Positions 35,959 to 47,790 of a stretch of 64,000 bases of DNA are shown piece by piece (positions within the stretch are counted from its first letter, which is position 1; the number at the start of each line of letters is the position of its first letter). A program made the translations under genes and the position numbers. The DNA comes from Sialis fuliginosa (Eukaryota > Arthropoda > Insecta > Megaloptera > Sialidae), in the NCBI GenBank assembly GCA_961205875.1, contig OY540812.1, positions 26,235,098-26,299,097 on the forward strand, in the 5' to 3' direction. The notes under the pieces were generated by a model, which was given only the letters and a program-made list of their open reading frames with translations, was not told where the DNA came from and ran no database searches.

Positions 35959-38900
35959 CTGTAAATAATAAAGTTGCATTATATATCTGCGCATGTCACC
36001 TTTAATAATAATATCACTTACTTTGTTAATGCTTCAATGCTACCGTTCTTCAATTTTTCCTGCTGCCCTTCTTTTGATCCAAATTCATCTGTATCATCCA
36101 ATATGTATAACGGTAAAACGTGTAGTTGTTCATCTGGCGGTTTACTCAAACCTCTGTGTTTTGTTAAACTAACTACAGCAGTACAACCATTGTTCATATT
36201 ATGAAGATCTCGGTGAGAGTGTGCACAAAAATCTATACAAGCAGTTACTCCAGAAAACGGGCGACCTGGTTTAAAACCTAAGCGACATTCGGATGCCTCG
36301 CGTTCAAATTGGCACTGATTTTTAAATGCTTCAGGTGCTAAACCCATGTAAAGTGGACTTAATAATGTTGCAAGTACGTGCATTCTTTCTTCTATTTCAT
36401 TTTCTTCAGTTTTTACACTCAAACGAAATTTTCTAACAGTTTTTGATCTGGAAAGATATATAAAATTTTAATGAGAGGAACTTTTTTATATTTATATTGA
36501 TCAAATATTATTTTTAATTTATATGGACCAATATAAATTTTAAGATATATTCTATATGAGGCAGAACGGTGTGGTAGATCAAATAAGATAAATGGACATT
36601 GGAAATTAAAAAATATGTTAGAATTCGTATTTAAACTATTTGTTTGCTAGCCTTTTAAAGCTATTGTCGAAAATGAATGATCGATAATAAAATATAAAAT
36701 TATCATATAATAAAATATAAATGATAAATACCTGGCATATTTGCATCCATTATAATACATACTCCATGAGCATCCGAATGAAAAACTAGCACCGCACGTA
36801 TCCGGATGTAATCCTTGACACGCGCAAGTTCTGGGTTCGTTTGTAGCACAGCGTCGTGTAGTCGGTAAGCCATAACGGTTCAACTTGTGCGTTAGTAAAC
36901 TGTATACTTTGTCTGCTTCTGGTAACGGCACACCTTCCCAAGCAACGATACAAACTACAATGAACGCTGTGCCACATGAATGACCAGTCCGGTGTTTTAC
37001 AATTGCCAAAACCTTTTCTTCGTAACTTGTTCTACGTATTATCTGTAAAATAATTTTAAAATTAAGCCTTGCATATTAGTATCCTGTACTGTATATTAAA
37101 ACATTTAGCAAACTTGAGAACCGATTTAGATTAGTTTAAATATTATCAAAATACACAATATTTTTTACATTTTAGCTACATTCTTATTTTGAATTATTTT
37201 TGAAAAAATGAGTTTGCCCCCCTCAAAAATTTTTATTTTTATTACAGGTCCACAATTTACTATAATTAGGCCAAATATCAGCTTTCAAGATCAAATGGTT
37301 CAGTATTAAAAAAATTAAAACTATTAAATTATATGCTTACCCATTTTGCTAGAGGGCACCCTTGTACAGTTTTTCCTTCCTTTCCGGTGTAACAAACTTT
37401 CTCTATCCGAACTCCTTTTCCTTTCAAGCCACATCTGTTCTCTAAATCTTTCCTTAATTCCACTAAACTTGATGCGGCACCTTTAAAAATTATTCAACCA
37501 TATAACACATAACATTAAAATTTCAAAATTCTACTCAACTAACCTAAATGCGTGTAATAACTTCCAGGTTCAGGTGGACTTTTATCTGCTGAAAAACAAT
37601 TGCATTCTGGAATTTCGGTGCGTACATTGTTTTTTAATCTCTCTATATTTTCATGGAACTCTCTGTTGTTTCCTGATTTAATGTCTGAAGTATTTCCTTT
37701 GGTGTTATCATTTTTATCATTCTTCTTGTTACCTTTTTCATCTGATTCGATTAAAATTTCATCCTGTGTTTGTAACCCCATGCACGCACCATCTCTTAAA
37801 TGTTCAGGAGTAGGATTTTCAGTTCCACCTTGTCTGCAGCACCAAGGACCTTCTTGAAGTTTAACCGGATTAGGTCCACCTTCTCCAGCATGTAAATGAC
37901 TTTTATGTTCTTTACTTTCACCGATGTCTTTATTTAACTGTGTATTCTGTACAACAGCTGCATCATTTGTATTGTTTGATACGGATTCTTTATTAATATC
38001 ACTTTTATTTTTATCTTCAACAAGAATATTATCGAATGTATTATTTACAATAGCAGGTTGTTCAGTAAAAATTGAGTTATTAGTATTATTATTACTTTTA
38101 TAATACTGATAATCAGATATTTTATTATTAGTTAAATTATTTTCTTGATTTGAACAACTACTTACAGGAACTTCTTCTTTTTTTATAAACATATTTATAT
38201 TGTCTTGAAATTGATAAGAGCTATTTTTAGGGTCGTTATGAAATTGTTCGTAATCATTTGTAAAATTTTGATATTGGTTTTGATAACTGGGTTGTATTGG
38301 ATACATTGGTTGATTATTTGGTACTTCTTGCTTCATTTCAGTTGGATATTTATGTTCTGTTTCTGGTTCATGGCTAGAGTTAAATTTTCCACCTTGAAAT
38401 TGAGCAATAGGACCAAAATTCATTTTACTTTGGAACGCTTTGCTGTCGTTTGAGTCTGAATTATTCCACGATTCATTTTTTTGTTCTTGGATGTATTTTT
38501 TTTGTTCGTTTTCTTGATGATATTTTACATTTTCGTGTACTGATGTACGGTTTAATAATTCTCTTTGGTTTTCTGTACGAAAATTTCTCATTTCATTCAT
38601 TATGTTCCGAGGTTGAACTGATTGTGTTTTATTTGAGTAATTATTTCTTTCGTCAATATTGTAACCTTTATCTATTTCATTATTTTTATTTAATAACGTA
38701 GGGTTAATTTCATTTGTTTTATAATTTTTTTCTATATCATACATGTTATTTTGTGGTATAATTTCTGTTGTTTTTGGCATAAAATTGTTTCTTTGGTCCA
38801 TATAACTTTTATTGTTTTCAACAGGCATGTTATTTGAATATTTCGGTAGTGCATTCGTCGGACCAAAGTTACCATAATTTTTTCTATAATCACCTACTTG

Positions 38901-41900
38901 ATTTTCAGGAATACTTTCTAATGGTTTTGGAAAAAATTGTGGATTTTTATTAGTTTGATCCGTCGACTTATCTAAAAAATTTGACCTGTGTTCATTATAA
39001 TTTTTACTGTCATTAAAATTGTTTTCATCTGTCGCAAACTTCATGAAACTCTCCATAACTGATAACGAATTAGATGAAGAACTATTTTGCTGGACTTGTT
39101 CTGTCCAGTTAGGAACGCCACCACCGCCAATCTGTTGATTCAACTGACGATGGTGGCTATGCAATAAAAAATGACCGGTCGTTAAACTCTCCTCCTTGCC
39201 ATCTGCCCCATCCTTGATATCGTTCTGCTGTTTGTTTAATATCATTGTTTTTATCCTAGAGTTTATGTTGGCTCGATTCTCTGTATTTTGGTCCCAGTTT
39301 TGCCACATGTGTTGCTGGTGAGATAGACCGTTGTTATCTTTCTGCGGACTCGTTTCTATCATTCGGGGACTGTGTCCTATGGCCGAGGATGCGTGGTTAG
39401 TTCCGCTGAGTGTGTTGTACTGACTGCCTGGATATCCGCCACCACTACTAGAGTTGTGTGAAGCTAGCTGCGGATTGCTGCTCACTGGCGGATATCTGTA
39501 ACAGAACAGTTGTTCCGTGTATTTATGTATTCTTATATGTGTTATTTAAGCAATTTATATAATCCAAGCATCATACAAACAGTTTTCAGTAGCATTATTA
39601 TAAAATTTTTACTTGTACTGAAGACATACACAAATAAAGAGACTTACATTTTGATTATCTTTAATGTTTATAAAACATGTAAACATATTCATTTTTGATT
39701 GTAGGTCTTTATGATTGTTGATGAAATTATTGAATTAGAAATGAAGCCCCTTATTTTTAAAGTTTTTTTTAATAATGTCATAAGAGTTCAAGATTACTAC
39801 ATCTGGTTTAAATTTAACTTTCTGTTATACTAAAAAATTAGGTAAAGAAAAGTACTGAGAAGTGATTTGCCTCATAATTATTATTTTTTATTGTTTGTAA
39901 ACAGCTCAACTTATAAGATGATATTATGTTCCCCCCCACCCATTAGTTCAGATTAATACAAATTTTCTGTAGTCTCCTTACATATATGTTATTTTCTCCA
40001 TATAATTAGAATTTTAGTATCGTTATAAAAAACCTGGATTATTCAAACCGCTCGTAACAATCACATACCCAGGCTGGCCGTTTCCCGAAATGTTAGCATT
40101 GGCCGATTGAAAATTTGACTGGTGGTTCGTTTGGAACCCTTGCTGTCCCCCAGCATTTTGAAAATTCTGCCCCGTGTTAGTTGAACTTGGACTAAAGTTA
40201 GCTGGCGATGAGACTGGAGTGAACGCTGCTGATGTTTGTGTTAAATTTGTATTTGAATTAAAGTTTTGTTGTGGCACGCTAGTTACTGTTGTTACCTGGA
40301 AAAATAATTAAAATATTAATAAATTTAACATACTGCCCATAGTATCTTGTATTGTTGATACAAGCTCTTAACTCCAAGAGAAATCTTTAGGTGATTCTTG
40401 GCTTCTAAATATAAGCTGAGTCTTGATTATTGTTTATCATCAAAAAAGAAAACTATATATAAAATTAAAACTTTTAATCTAATCCAACTTTAGTCAAATA
40501 GGTATTTGAAGAAAAAAACATTTTTCATGTGCTTCCGCTATAATAATACAAAGCACTAACTATAATTTCAGCATGTATTTTTTATTTGAAAATATAAATT
40601 TCGAAAATTTTTTTTTTTTTAAATAATATGCAGACATTTGGTGTCTATGAAAATCAAAGTACTTAATTAAATTAAGAATAAGGCATCTCTCCCAGGGTGG
40701 CAGACTCGCTAAAACCGGCTCTGACTTGAGTTGTACGAAATGAATTGTAATACAAAAGTGGAATATCAAATTTTTCGTTAAAATTTTCATTTAAAGTAAA
40801 GAATACATTTTTATCGAAAATACCGTCTAAAGATCATTATTATTATTAGATCAATTTTTTTAAATAAAAAAATTTGACAGAAATTTTAATATAAAATTTA
40901 AAAATTATTATACTTACCGAATTAGGTCTAGTCTGGCCCTGTTCATTTGGACTGGGTGCTGGTTGGAATCCCTGCCCTGCATTAATATATTCCCCCGTGT
41001 ACTGCAACCTCTGCTGTTGGGCCGCACCTGGCGATGGACTTGGCGTGTGCGCGTAACTTCCGTTAGCCCGCGGTGTAGGTGGCCTAGTCTGGGCTATGAC
41101 CTGCACAGGCCCAGCGAAGAACGTACCGCTGGCCGTCTCGAACCCTGTCGTACCGGACGTCGAGTTCTGCTGTTGTTGATAGTTGCTTTGGTATATCGGC
41201 GTCGTATATTGCTGCGTGTGGTATGCGTCTAGTGTTGGCTGTGGAGGGAGTTGTTGGACGAACTGACTTTGTGTCCATCCTGTAGATAAAAAGTTCATTT
41301 TTTATTACATTTAAATTATTACAGTTTTAATACTCCCAGGTTAATATTTCAAAAACAAAGCAAGATAGAGAAAAATGCTTTGGGCAAAAATTTAAAGGTT
41401 TAAAGGGGAACATCAGATGGTGTTATCAAAATTATTTTTGAAGAGGGTCATATAGAGGTCATCTTCTTTTTAATGGGAATCCCTATTTTTATTACAGAAT
41501 CGTGTTCTCCGTGAAAAAAATAAACTTTAGTTGATAAAAAAAATTACGACAATTTTCTAAAATTTTGAACAAAATATTTAAAAAAAATTTACTCAGAAAC
41601 GAACAATCTAGTAAAATTTAGAAAATTATTTGGTATTTAATAAAAAAAATTACTTTCCAAGTTAGATAAGTTTTTTTAAATAAATCAGGGAGTCGAAACG
41701 AAACCGAACCCGGAACGAAACTATTTGTCGAACCGGAACTGAACATGAACCGAAATTTTTAATTTGACTTTGAACTCGAACCGGAACCTAAAAACACATA
41801 ACCAGTTATTAGTTCAAGTTATGTTCGTGTTTTTTATTTAATTTACTAGTCTCTTATTATAATAATAAACCGGTTCGGAGGACTTTGAATCGGTTACCGA

Positions 41901-44900
41901 AATAACAATTAAATTTAAAAATTAAACCGAAACTCTATTTTCTTGGAGTCAAACCGGTTTAGAAAATTGTATCGGTTCGACTCCCTGAAAATATCATTCT
42001 TTCCCCAAACATTTTTCTCTATTTTACTCATATTTGGTGACATAGTACTTTAGTTAGACTATATATCACACAAACTTAAGATTAATATAGATCTTGGCTT
42101 CTGGGTATATCTATTTGGTCGTTTTGCCAACGTTTCGTCGCACATGGCAGTGGACATCATCAGAGTTTTATTGAAAGTGCCTCTTTGCACTTTACATATT
42201 ATCAAATATTGATTTGCTCGACTGATAGTCATTTTGTCTTCTGAACGGTTCATATTAAATATAATTAAAATTATCTCCTAGCTTAAATTATTCGGTTCAG
42301 TACTAACAATTAAGGTACTTTCCCAAAATTTTTATATTTAGATAACTACTAGTACTTATATTTAATATTTTACCTTGCGAGGGATCAGCCTGCCAAACTG
42401 GAGTTGGAAATCTGTTTGGGTCTGCATAAAAAGGCATTGGCGCCTGAAAAATAAAAATTCATTATTAGATAGATACGTATAACATATTATTTTGATAATT
42501 AGTGTAATACACATATTTTTTCTCGTATATTTTATGTGCATTCATATGCGAAAATTTCAAAAATCATCTACGTGGGAGTAGAGTGACTGCCCAAGGCACC
42601 AGGCCAGGTGGTGTGGCGGATGGTCACACGGAGAAACACTTAGTTCATAATAAATTATTAATTTTTAAGGAAAAAGTACAAGCAATGTAATTTGAAACTG
42701 ATAAAACAATTTAATAGTTTTTCTTACGAAAATATTGGAAATTTTATTGCCGCTATGTACTTTAATTAAATCCCGAAATATAGATTAAAAATCAACAAAT
42801 ATTTAATTATTCGTATTGTTTGAGACTTCATTTAATATCTGTTTTTGTATCGTTTAAGCTTAAATCATTAATACAATAAACTATTAAATAATGAAATATT
42901 TTTAATTATTGACACTTGAGGTTGGTGAAAGCAAAAAAAGCTCGCCCAGGGCGCCAGACTTGCTAAGGCTAATTATAAAATTAGATCACCGCGGAAGCCT
43001 TACAAATGAATGCAACTAAATATTCATTTTATATAAAAAAGTATTTTATAAAAAAATACATAAAAGTATTATTTTCCTATGGAACGCCATTAATTAATGG
43101 ATAATGGGATTTACGTCCATTCATTCAGTTATAATGTTTATCAGTATTATTCAGGCACAAACAATCCTTCTTTATTATTGGTCAATATTTGTGTTCAAAT
43201 GCAACATTTACAAATAAACCAACTGAAAAAAAATAATTTTTAATACCTATTGTTACTTACTGATTTTTAATAAATTAATATTATATACAATAAGTTTACA
43301 ATTTAACACAAGATATTTAATCTTGATAGCTAAATACTATATACAGGGTACTCCAATAGTACCACTTCCCGTAGGAGATAGAAAAAAAGTTTACTAATAT
43401 ACATAATATTATTGGTTTGAAAAGATCAACGTCGTAAAATTATTTTCAACAATTTTTGCGTAATAACAAAAAAAATATTATTTAAATGGAACATCCTGTA
43501 ACGTTTTAAGTCTTCCGATGTCATTTTTTAACCTCTACACTAACGTCTGTTCATGTTTTGATTTAGTGTTGCGAAATTATATTTTTTTTCCGAAAAATAA
43601 TCTATAAACAGGCTCAATCTTAAAAAATCGTAGCGACTCGTTTTTTTGAAGCGATGATTTTTTTTTAGCAATAATGGTAGTCCTAGTATAGAGTAACATT
43701 TTGATAATAAACAATTTGAATATACTTCTAAAACTCATTTTTTCAAATGTGAATACCCTTTTCTTATTTCACTATTCGATGGTTTTTTATCTCCTTTTCA
43801 ATTTTTATACGGGATGTCCAATGTCTAAACTCCATAGTTTCTGAGATGTTCAATTCTTTCCACAAAAGTAACCATTTCATCACATTTTTATGCACCGAAG
43901 TATAGGCCATGCTGATGCAAAACAAATGCCGGCGAATTGATTTGTGTCTGGATGAAAATGGAAGACATATTGTAGTCTTGTATCTTTTATGTATTTTCAA
44001 TTTTGTTACTTTTCATAGTTTTTTTGAATAAAATAAATAATTTTATTACATAAGTATTATCCGTTTTAATTATTAAAAATCAAATGTTTCATTTATACTT
44101 AAGTACTTACATTTTGACATTTGTTTTGCATCAGCACGGCCTACTTCGGTGCAAAAAAATGTGATGAAATGGTTACTTTTGTGAAACAGAGAAACAGAGA
44201 CATAGGACATCCCCTATACAAATTGAAAAGGAGAAAAACCCCATCGAATAGTGAAATAAAAAAAGGTCACATTTGAAAAAAATGAGTTTTATCATTTTGA
44301 AGATTGCAAATTTCTGCATTTTTTATGAACATCCTGTAGAACTATATTCAAATTGTTTATTATGAAAATGTTACTCTTTACCAAGACTAATATTATTGGT
44401 AAAAAAAAATTAATCGCTTCAAAAAAAAAAAACGAGGTCGCTACGATTTTTTTTGGTTGAGCCTGCTTATGTATTATTTTTCGGTAAAAAAAATTATAAT
44501 TTGGCGACACTGTCACTAAATAAAAAAAGGAATAGACGTTAATGTAGAGGTTAAAAAATGACATCGGAAGACTTAAAACGTTACAGGATGTTCCATTTAA
44601 AAAAAATTTTGTTATAGCGCAAAAATGAGAATCCTGTCCTGTTGAATCTCCTACGGGAAGTGTGCTAGGAAAGCCGGACGCACTATTGGAACAGCCTGTA
44701 TATATTTAGCTATCAAGATTGTATTAAATTAAATTAAAATTAAATTATTAAATATCTTGTGTTAAATTGTATACTATTAGAAGACCCTGTGTATTAAAAT
44801 TTTGACTTAGCGTTATGCCCTACCCCTCCTCAAAGCACACTCAAATAAATTTAAAACTTTGATAAAACTTATTCTAAGAAAACATTGTATAGTTTGGATC

Positions 44901-46374
44901 AAATGTTTATATAAGATAGAAACCAATTTTGAAATAAATAAATAAAGAAAATAAAGTAAACATTAATATCAAATTAACTTTGAATATTTTATTGTTTTAA
45001 TCAATCAAGAGTTTATATAAATAGATTTACAAACAGTCTTTTATTGTTAAAATTCTTGGAAGTTTATTGCATATCAAAAAAGAAAACAACCAATGTTTTG
45101 ATTAAAAGAATATCATTATAATCTAACCTTATTTATTTTAATCAGTATTTAGAGAGGAGTGGGGAAGATAAAAAATGCCAACACACATTAATTACCTGCT
45201 AGTATGTTTTTCTGTTGTACAATTTATGTGTAAGATGGAGGCAAATAAGGCCCAACTTACTTAAAAATGTTATATTTAGGGTAATAAGTAATGTATATTA
45301 AAAATGCTATGTTAATGGTAAACTTTGGTTTATTATTAATCTAAAGAAGTACGAAAATCAACATTTCTTAAATGATTTTTTCATTTTTAATATATCGTAA
45401 AAAAGTAATTTTGGGCCTTATTAAACTATGGAAGTATAATAAGGCCACTTAACTAAATTAAACATTTTCAGCTGATAAATAAACAATTAATAATTTTATT
45501 TTAATATTTATTTTTTATTCATAACGTGCCGATGCTGCATCCATAGAACAAAATATGTGATCATAAATTGTAATAAATAATTAAAAAAATAATTAAATTT
45601 GGTGGGCCTTATTATCCCTAAAGTAGTACGGTAAAGTTTATTTTATTTTATTTTATAAATCAAAAACTTAAAAGACAATAGAAATCAACTTGCACCATAA
45701 ACTTTAAGGATTGAACTATTACCTAAACAAATAAGAAACAGAAAATACATAAAAACATTTTAACAAAAATTAAGGTTATTTGTTGTTTTTTTTATATAAT
45801 TGAGCATTCGTCACCATCTCTCGCAATAAACTCAGAGATACAGAAAAGTTAGTTTTGTATAAGTATATTCTATGTGTAAATAAGAACTCAGACCGATCCA
45901 ACTATTGTAAATGTGTTTTTTTTACATTGGCCTTTTTACACCCTGGACCTTATTTGCCACAGGTACCTTATTAAGTCCAAATAAAGCATTTATATAAAAA
46001 TATTTGTTATTTTGTATTTATTATAGGAATTATATGAAATTAAACTTGTAAAGTTAATTTTTGACCACCTGTATTTAACTACATAATTTGATAAGTCGAA
46101 TGTAGGCATAATCGCTTTGCTTCTGAACGACTCGTAGAATTACATATTATATTAGCATATAGGAGATACATACCATCGGTTGTGGGATGACAGTCGCCGC
46201 GGGCCCCTGATCGACCTGCACGGGTTTGAGCATGACGGTGCCGGTGGCAGCTCCAGGAGGCACACTCTGGTGCGAGGGGGGTCTGCCCTGCGACTGTTGT
46301 TGCGGGGTCTGGGGGCCCGGACTCACTACCGCACCCACGCTAGAACTACCTGACGGCTTGCGGCCACGATATGT
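33771..46374 (-). CDS. Tet: Tet methylcytosine dioxygenase, nine exons, 5'-incomplete
   Basis: Coding exons, 5' to 3' on the minus strand: 46374-46174, 42443-42374, 41279-40918, 40295-40069, 39495-37544, 37480-37341, 37042-36732, 36447-36022, 35958-33771. All introns are GT-AG and every junction keeps frame, giving 5,877 nt (1,958 codons plus TAG). The protein is an Fe(II)/2-oxoglutarate dioxygenase that oxidises 5-methylcytosine in DNA and, in insects, is also implicated in RNA hydroxymethylation (family knowledge). The Cys-rich domain spans about residues 918-1088. Iron ligands are H1166 and D1168 in HRD, with H1829 in [12 protein letters not shown]1844 in [10 protein letters not shown] is the likely 2-oxoglutarate contact. 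About 560 Asn/Ser-rich residues separate the two catalytic halves, as in other TETs. The frame is open at residue 1, so the start codon and any CXXC domain lie upstream. Confidence 0.95.
36022..36447 (-). CDS. Tet: Tet exon H (catalytic N-half with HRD iron motif, residues 1088-1230)
   Basis: It reads [20 protein letters not shown] through [20 protein letters not shown], with H1166-R-D1168 as the first two iron ligands, followed by [19 protein letters not shown] and the block [18 protein letters not shown]. All are diagnostic of TET/JBP dioxygenases. A 63-bp intron separates it from exon I. Confidence 0.98.
36732..37042 (-). CDS. Tet: Tet exon G (Cys-rich domain, residues 985-1088)
   Basis: It begins [20 protein letters not shown], continues through [34 protein letters not shown] and [19 protein letters not shown], and ends CKYAR. 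These are the zinc-binding cysteines that pack against the catalytic fold in TET structures. The acceptor is TTTTACAG and the donor is GCCAG|GTATTT. Confidence 0.98.
37200..37315 (+). repeat. Fragment of the GTGTTCCGTA MITE family in Tet intron F-G
   Basis: It contains GGTCCACAATTTACTATAAT and CCAAATATCAGCTTTCAAGA, which match the interior of the fuller copy at 17034-17505. The termini are missing here. Confidence 0.6.
37341..37480 (-). CDS. Tet: Tet exon F (Cys-rich domain, residues 938-984)
   Basis: It encodes [20 protein letters not shown] then [20 protein letters not shown] and CPLAKW, an unmistakable match to the TET Cys-rich domain (vertebrate TET2 has [20 protein letters not shown]). 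It is in phase 0 at its 3' end with donor GTAAGC. Confidence 0.97.
37544..39495 (-). CDS. Tet: Tet exon E, large Asn-rich exon ending in the Cys-rich domain (residues 287-938)
   Basis: The 1,952-nt exon begins [10 protein letters not shown]. Most of it is Asn/Gln/Lys/Ser-rich disordered sequence. At about 835-865 is the conserved insect Tet block [18 protein letters not shown], followed by a charged linker. From C918 the TET Cys-rich domain starts (ECNCFS...GSYYTHLG). The donor TTTAG|GTTAGT gives a 63-bp intron. Confidence 0.95.
40069..40295 (-). CDS. Tet: Tet exon D (residues 212-287)
   Basis: It encodes [15 protein letters not shown]... through [14 protein letters not shown], rich in Asn, Gln and Ser. 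The acceptor is TTTTCCAG and the donor is TGG|GTATGT, leaving two bases. The frame stays open through the donor to a stop at 40023, so an unspliced transcript would end with 16 extra residues; the in-frame splice to exon E ([13 protein letters not shown]) is favoured. Confidence 0.88.
40918..41279 (-). CDS. Tet: Tet exon C (residues 91-211)
   Basis: The exon encodes a Gln/Pro/Thr-rich segment ([20 protein letters not shown] then QQQ repeats and [12 protein letters not shown]). It begins after CTACAG and ends TCG|GTAAGT, in phase 0. This is low-complexity, probably disordered N-terminal sequence typical of insect Tet, with no recognised domain. GC content is well above the neighbouring introns. 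Confidence 0.9.
41686..41987. mobile_element. hAT-like MITE in Tet intron B-C
   Basis: The terminal repeats begin CAGGGAGTCGAA (13 of 15 bases match), and the interior is built of CGAACCGGAAC / GGTTCGG motifs. A CAGGG start is typical of hAT elements, but no clear 8-bp target duplication is visible, so the class is tentative. It is non-coding and 302 bp long. Confidence 0.65.
42060..42260 (-). repeat. Interspersed repeat with hammerhead-like core, Tet intron B-C
   Basis: On the minus strand, CTGATGATGTCCACTGCC continues to GTGCGACGAAACGTTGGC (42131-42165). The CUGAUGA and GAAAC boxes flank a stem GUCCAC/GUG-C-GAC. Such boxes occur in termini of Penelope-like and related retroelements (family knowledge). 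Flanking helix pairing is weak, so a working ribozyme is unlikely. Confidence 0.4.
42374..42443 (-). CDS. Tet: Tet exon B (residues 68-91)
   Basis: The 70-nt exon encodes [20 protein letters not shown] plus three residues and leaves one base for the next codon. The acceptor TTTTTCAG and the donor AAG|GTAAAA fit. It is too short to show as a long open frame but joins A and C in frame, giving ...DPSQ-GWTQSQ.... The composition (Pro, Trp, Tyr, Phe) is unlike translated intron sequence. Confidence 0.82.
43294..44774. repeat. 1.48-kb foldback (long inverted repeat) in Tet intron A-B
   Basis: The left arm is 43294 to about 43930 and the right arm about 44118-44774, with a loop of roughly 185 bp. 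Matching landmarks include ACACAAGATATTTAAT at the outer edges, CTCTACAxTAACGTCT-type blocks, AGTCTTCCGATGTCATTTTT, and GCAAAACAAATG at the loop. The arms have diverged by scattered substitutions and small indels. No coding capacity is seen. It is either a large foldback transposon or two opposite copies of one element. In Tet pre-mRNA it would form a long double-stranded stem. Confidence 0.85.
46174..46374 (-). CDS. Tet: Tet exon A (first visible; residues 1-67)
   Basis: The 201-nt exon is in phase 0 at both ends, with acceptor TTTACAG at 46375-46381 and donor GTATGT below 46174. It starts [12 protein letters not shown], where RGRKP resembles an AT-hook, then runs into a Pro/Gln-rich low-complexity stretch. 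It is much more GC- and CpG-rich than its surroundings, which helps mark it as coding. The splice into the next exon reads ...[15 protein letters not shown]. The assignment rests on splice signals, frame and composition rather than on a catalytic motif, so it is less certain than the downstream exons. Confidence 0.8.
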
Positions 46375-47584
46375 CTGTAAACAATCATTACATATAAAAC
46401 ATCTGCCTAATAGCGATTCAAAATGATGTGATTATCAATTATTAATACGTACATACATATATAGATATAGTAAATAGATTTAGATTAACTGCCTGACGGT
46501 GCACGGGGCTTTTTAATATTTTAATAACTTCAGTTTTCAATTTTTTATTTAATTGTTTACCTGAAGAAGTGTTTTCGTATTTTTTAATATAAAATGTATA
46601 TTAAAATAGATTATAAATTAATAAATTATAAATGTGTTGACATTAGGGCTGCACTCGGTCTTGTCCGTACACGAGACCGAGACGATATTGAAAAAAAAAC
46701 TAACAATCAGTCTCAAGTGAATTTTTGTATAGTATTTTTTTTAATTTATAGTCGTCATCAGAAGATTGAGCTAGAAAAAAATTACGGAGAACATTTTTTT
46801 TCAAGAAAATGGAAGATTTTGATTTATAGAACATGGTAATAACTAATAACTTTCCCCTTCCTTCGAAGGGATAATTTTTGGGCAACATCTAGAATTTTGA
46901 GTGCTTTTATTTATTATTTAAGGCACTCTTTTCTCTAAAATTTTCACAAGGAACTGTCGGAAGAGGTCTAGAATCAGTAGACAATCAGTATTGTTTTTAA
47001 AAAAAGCGAAAGTTATACACCCCCTACGAAGGGGGGGGGGGGGGAGTTATTACCATTAAAAAATGTACTCCGTCATTTCTTTCTAACACCACCCCTATAC
47101 GAAATTCTCTGACGACTGAAAAAACAAAGTTTAATATTATAATGAATTTCATACCTACTTTTATTATATGTAATAAATTTATTGCAATAAATTTTTACTA
47201 ATTATTATTTATATTAATTATACTTTCTACAACGGAGATTCTGGCAATATTTATAAATATAAATAATATCTCGGCCTCGTCTCGTCAAAATGTAAGGCTG
47301 TCCCGTCTCGTTTTCATTCTCGTTTTGAAACCGAGATGAGACCAAGGACTAACTAGTAATTATCGGAATGATTTGAAACCGAAATACTTAAATACCTACA
47401 TAAATCGATGATTATTTAAGTGTATTTTATATCTAGATATTGAACGTTTATTATGAAACAATTACTGGCCATAATTTGATAGTGTCTGATAGTAAAGGCT
47501 GTTTATCAACTAACTGCTGTAGTTATCAATTGTATTGTACATGTACATTGGCGCTATCAATAGAGGGTAATGGTGTATTAACAC

Positions 47585-47790
47585 GGGTCGATTTCCGCCG
47601 TGCGGCTAGTCACCTACCAAATCACCTCACAAGGCTGTTCATTTTTTTTTTTTGAAAATATTGAGCAGAACAGATATTCTACTTGGGATAAAAATCGCAT
47701 ACGGCTGATTATTTTCAGCTTTACTAGGCCGTATGCGGCGAAAGTCGGATGCAGGTCTATTTTGGCGCTTTGCACGGCGGAAATCGACCC
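47585..47790. mobile_element. MITE with perfect 19-bp ends GGGTCGATTTCCGCCGTGC
   Basis: A 206-bp element has identical 19-bp inverted ends and a second internal inverted pair (CGCATACGG / CCGTATGCG at 47696-47739). It is non-coding. No target duplication is evident. Confidence 0.75.

Noticed and set aside
36647-36731. Extension of the Cys-rich frame past KYAR
   Set aside because: It reads into the intron after a good donor at 36731; splicing to exon H restores the conserved SKTVRKFRL.
42059-42253. Short minus-strand open frame within a Tet intron
   Set aside because: It coincides with a dispersed repeat carrying hammerhead-like boxes and has no link to the Tet frame.
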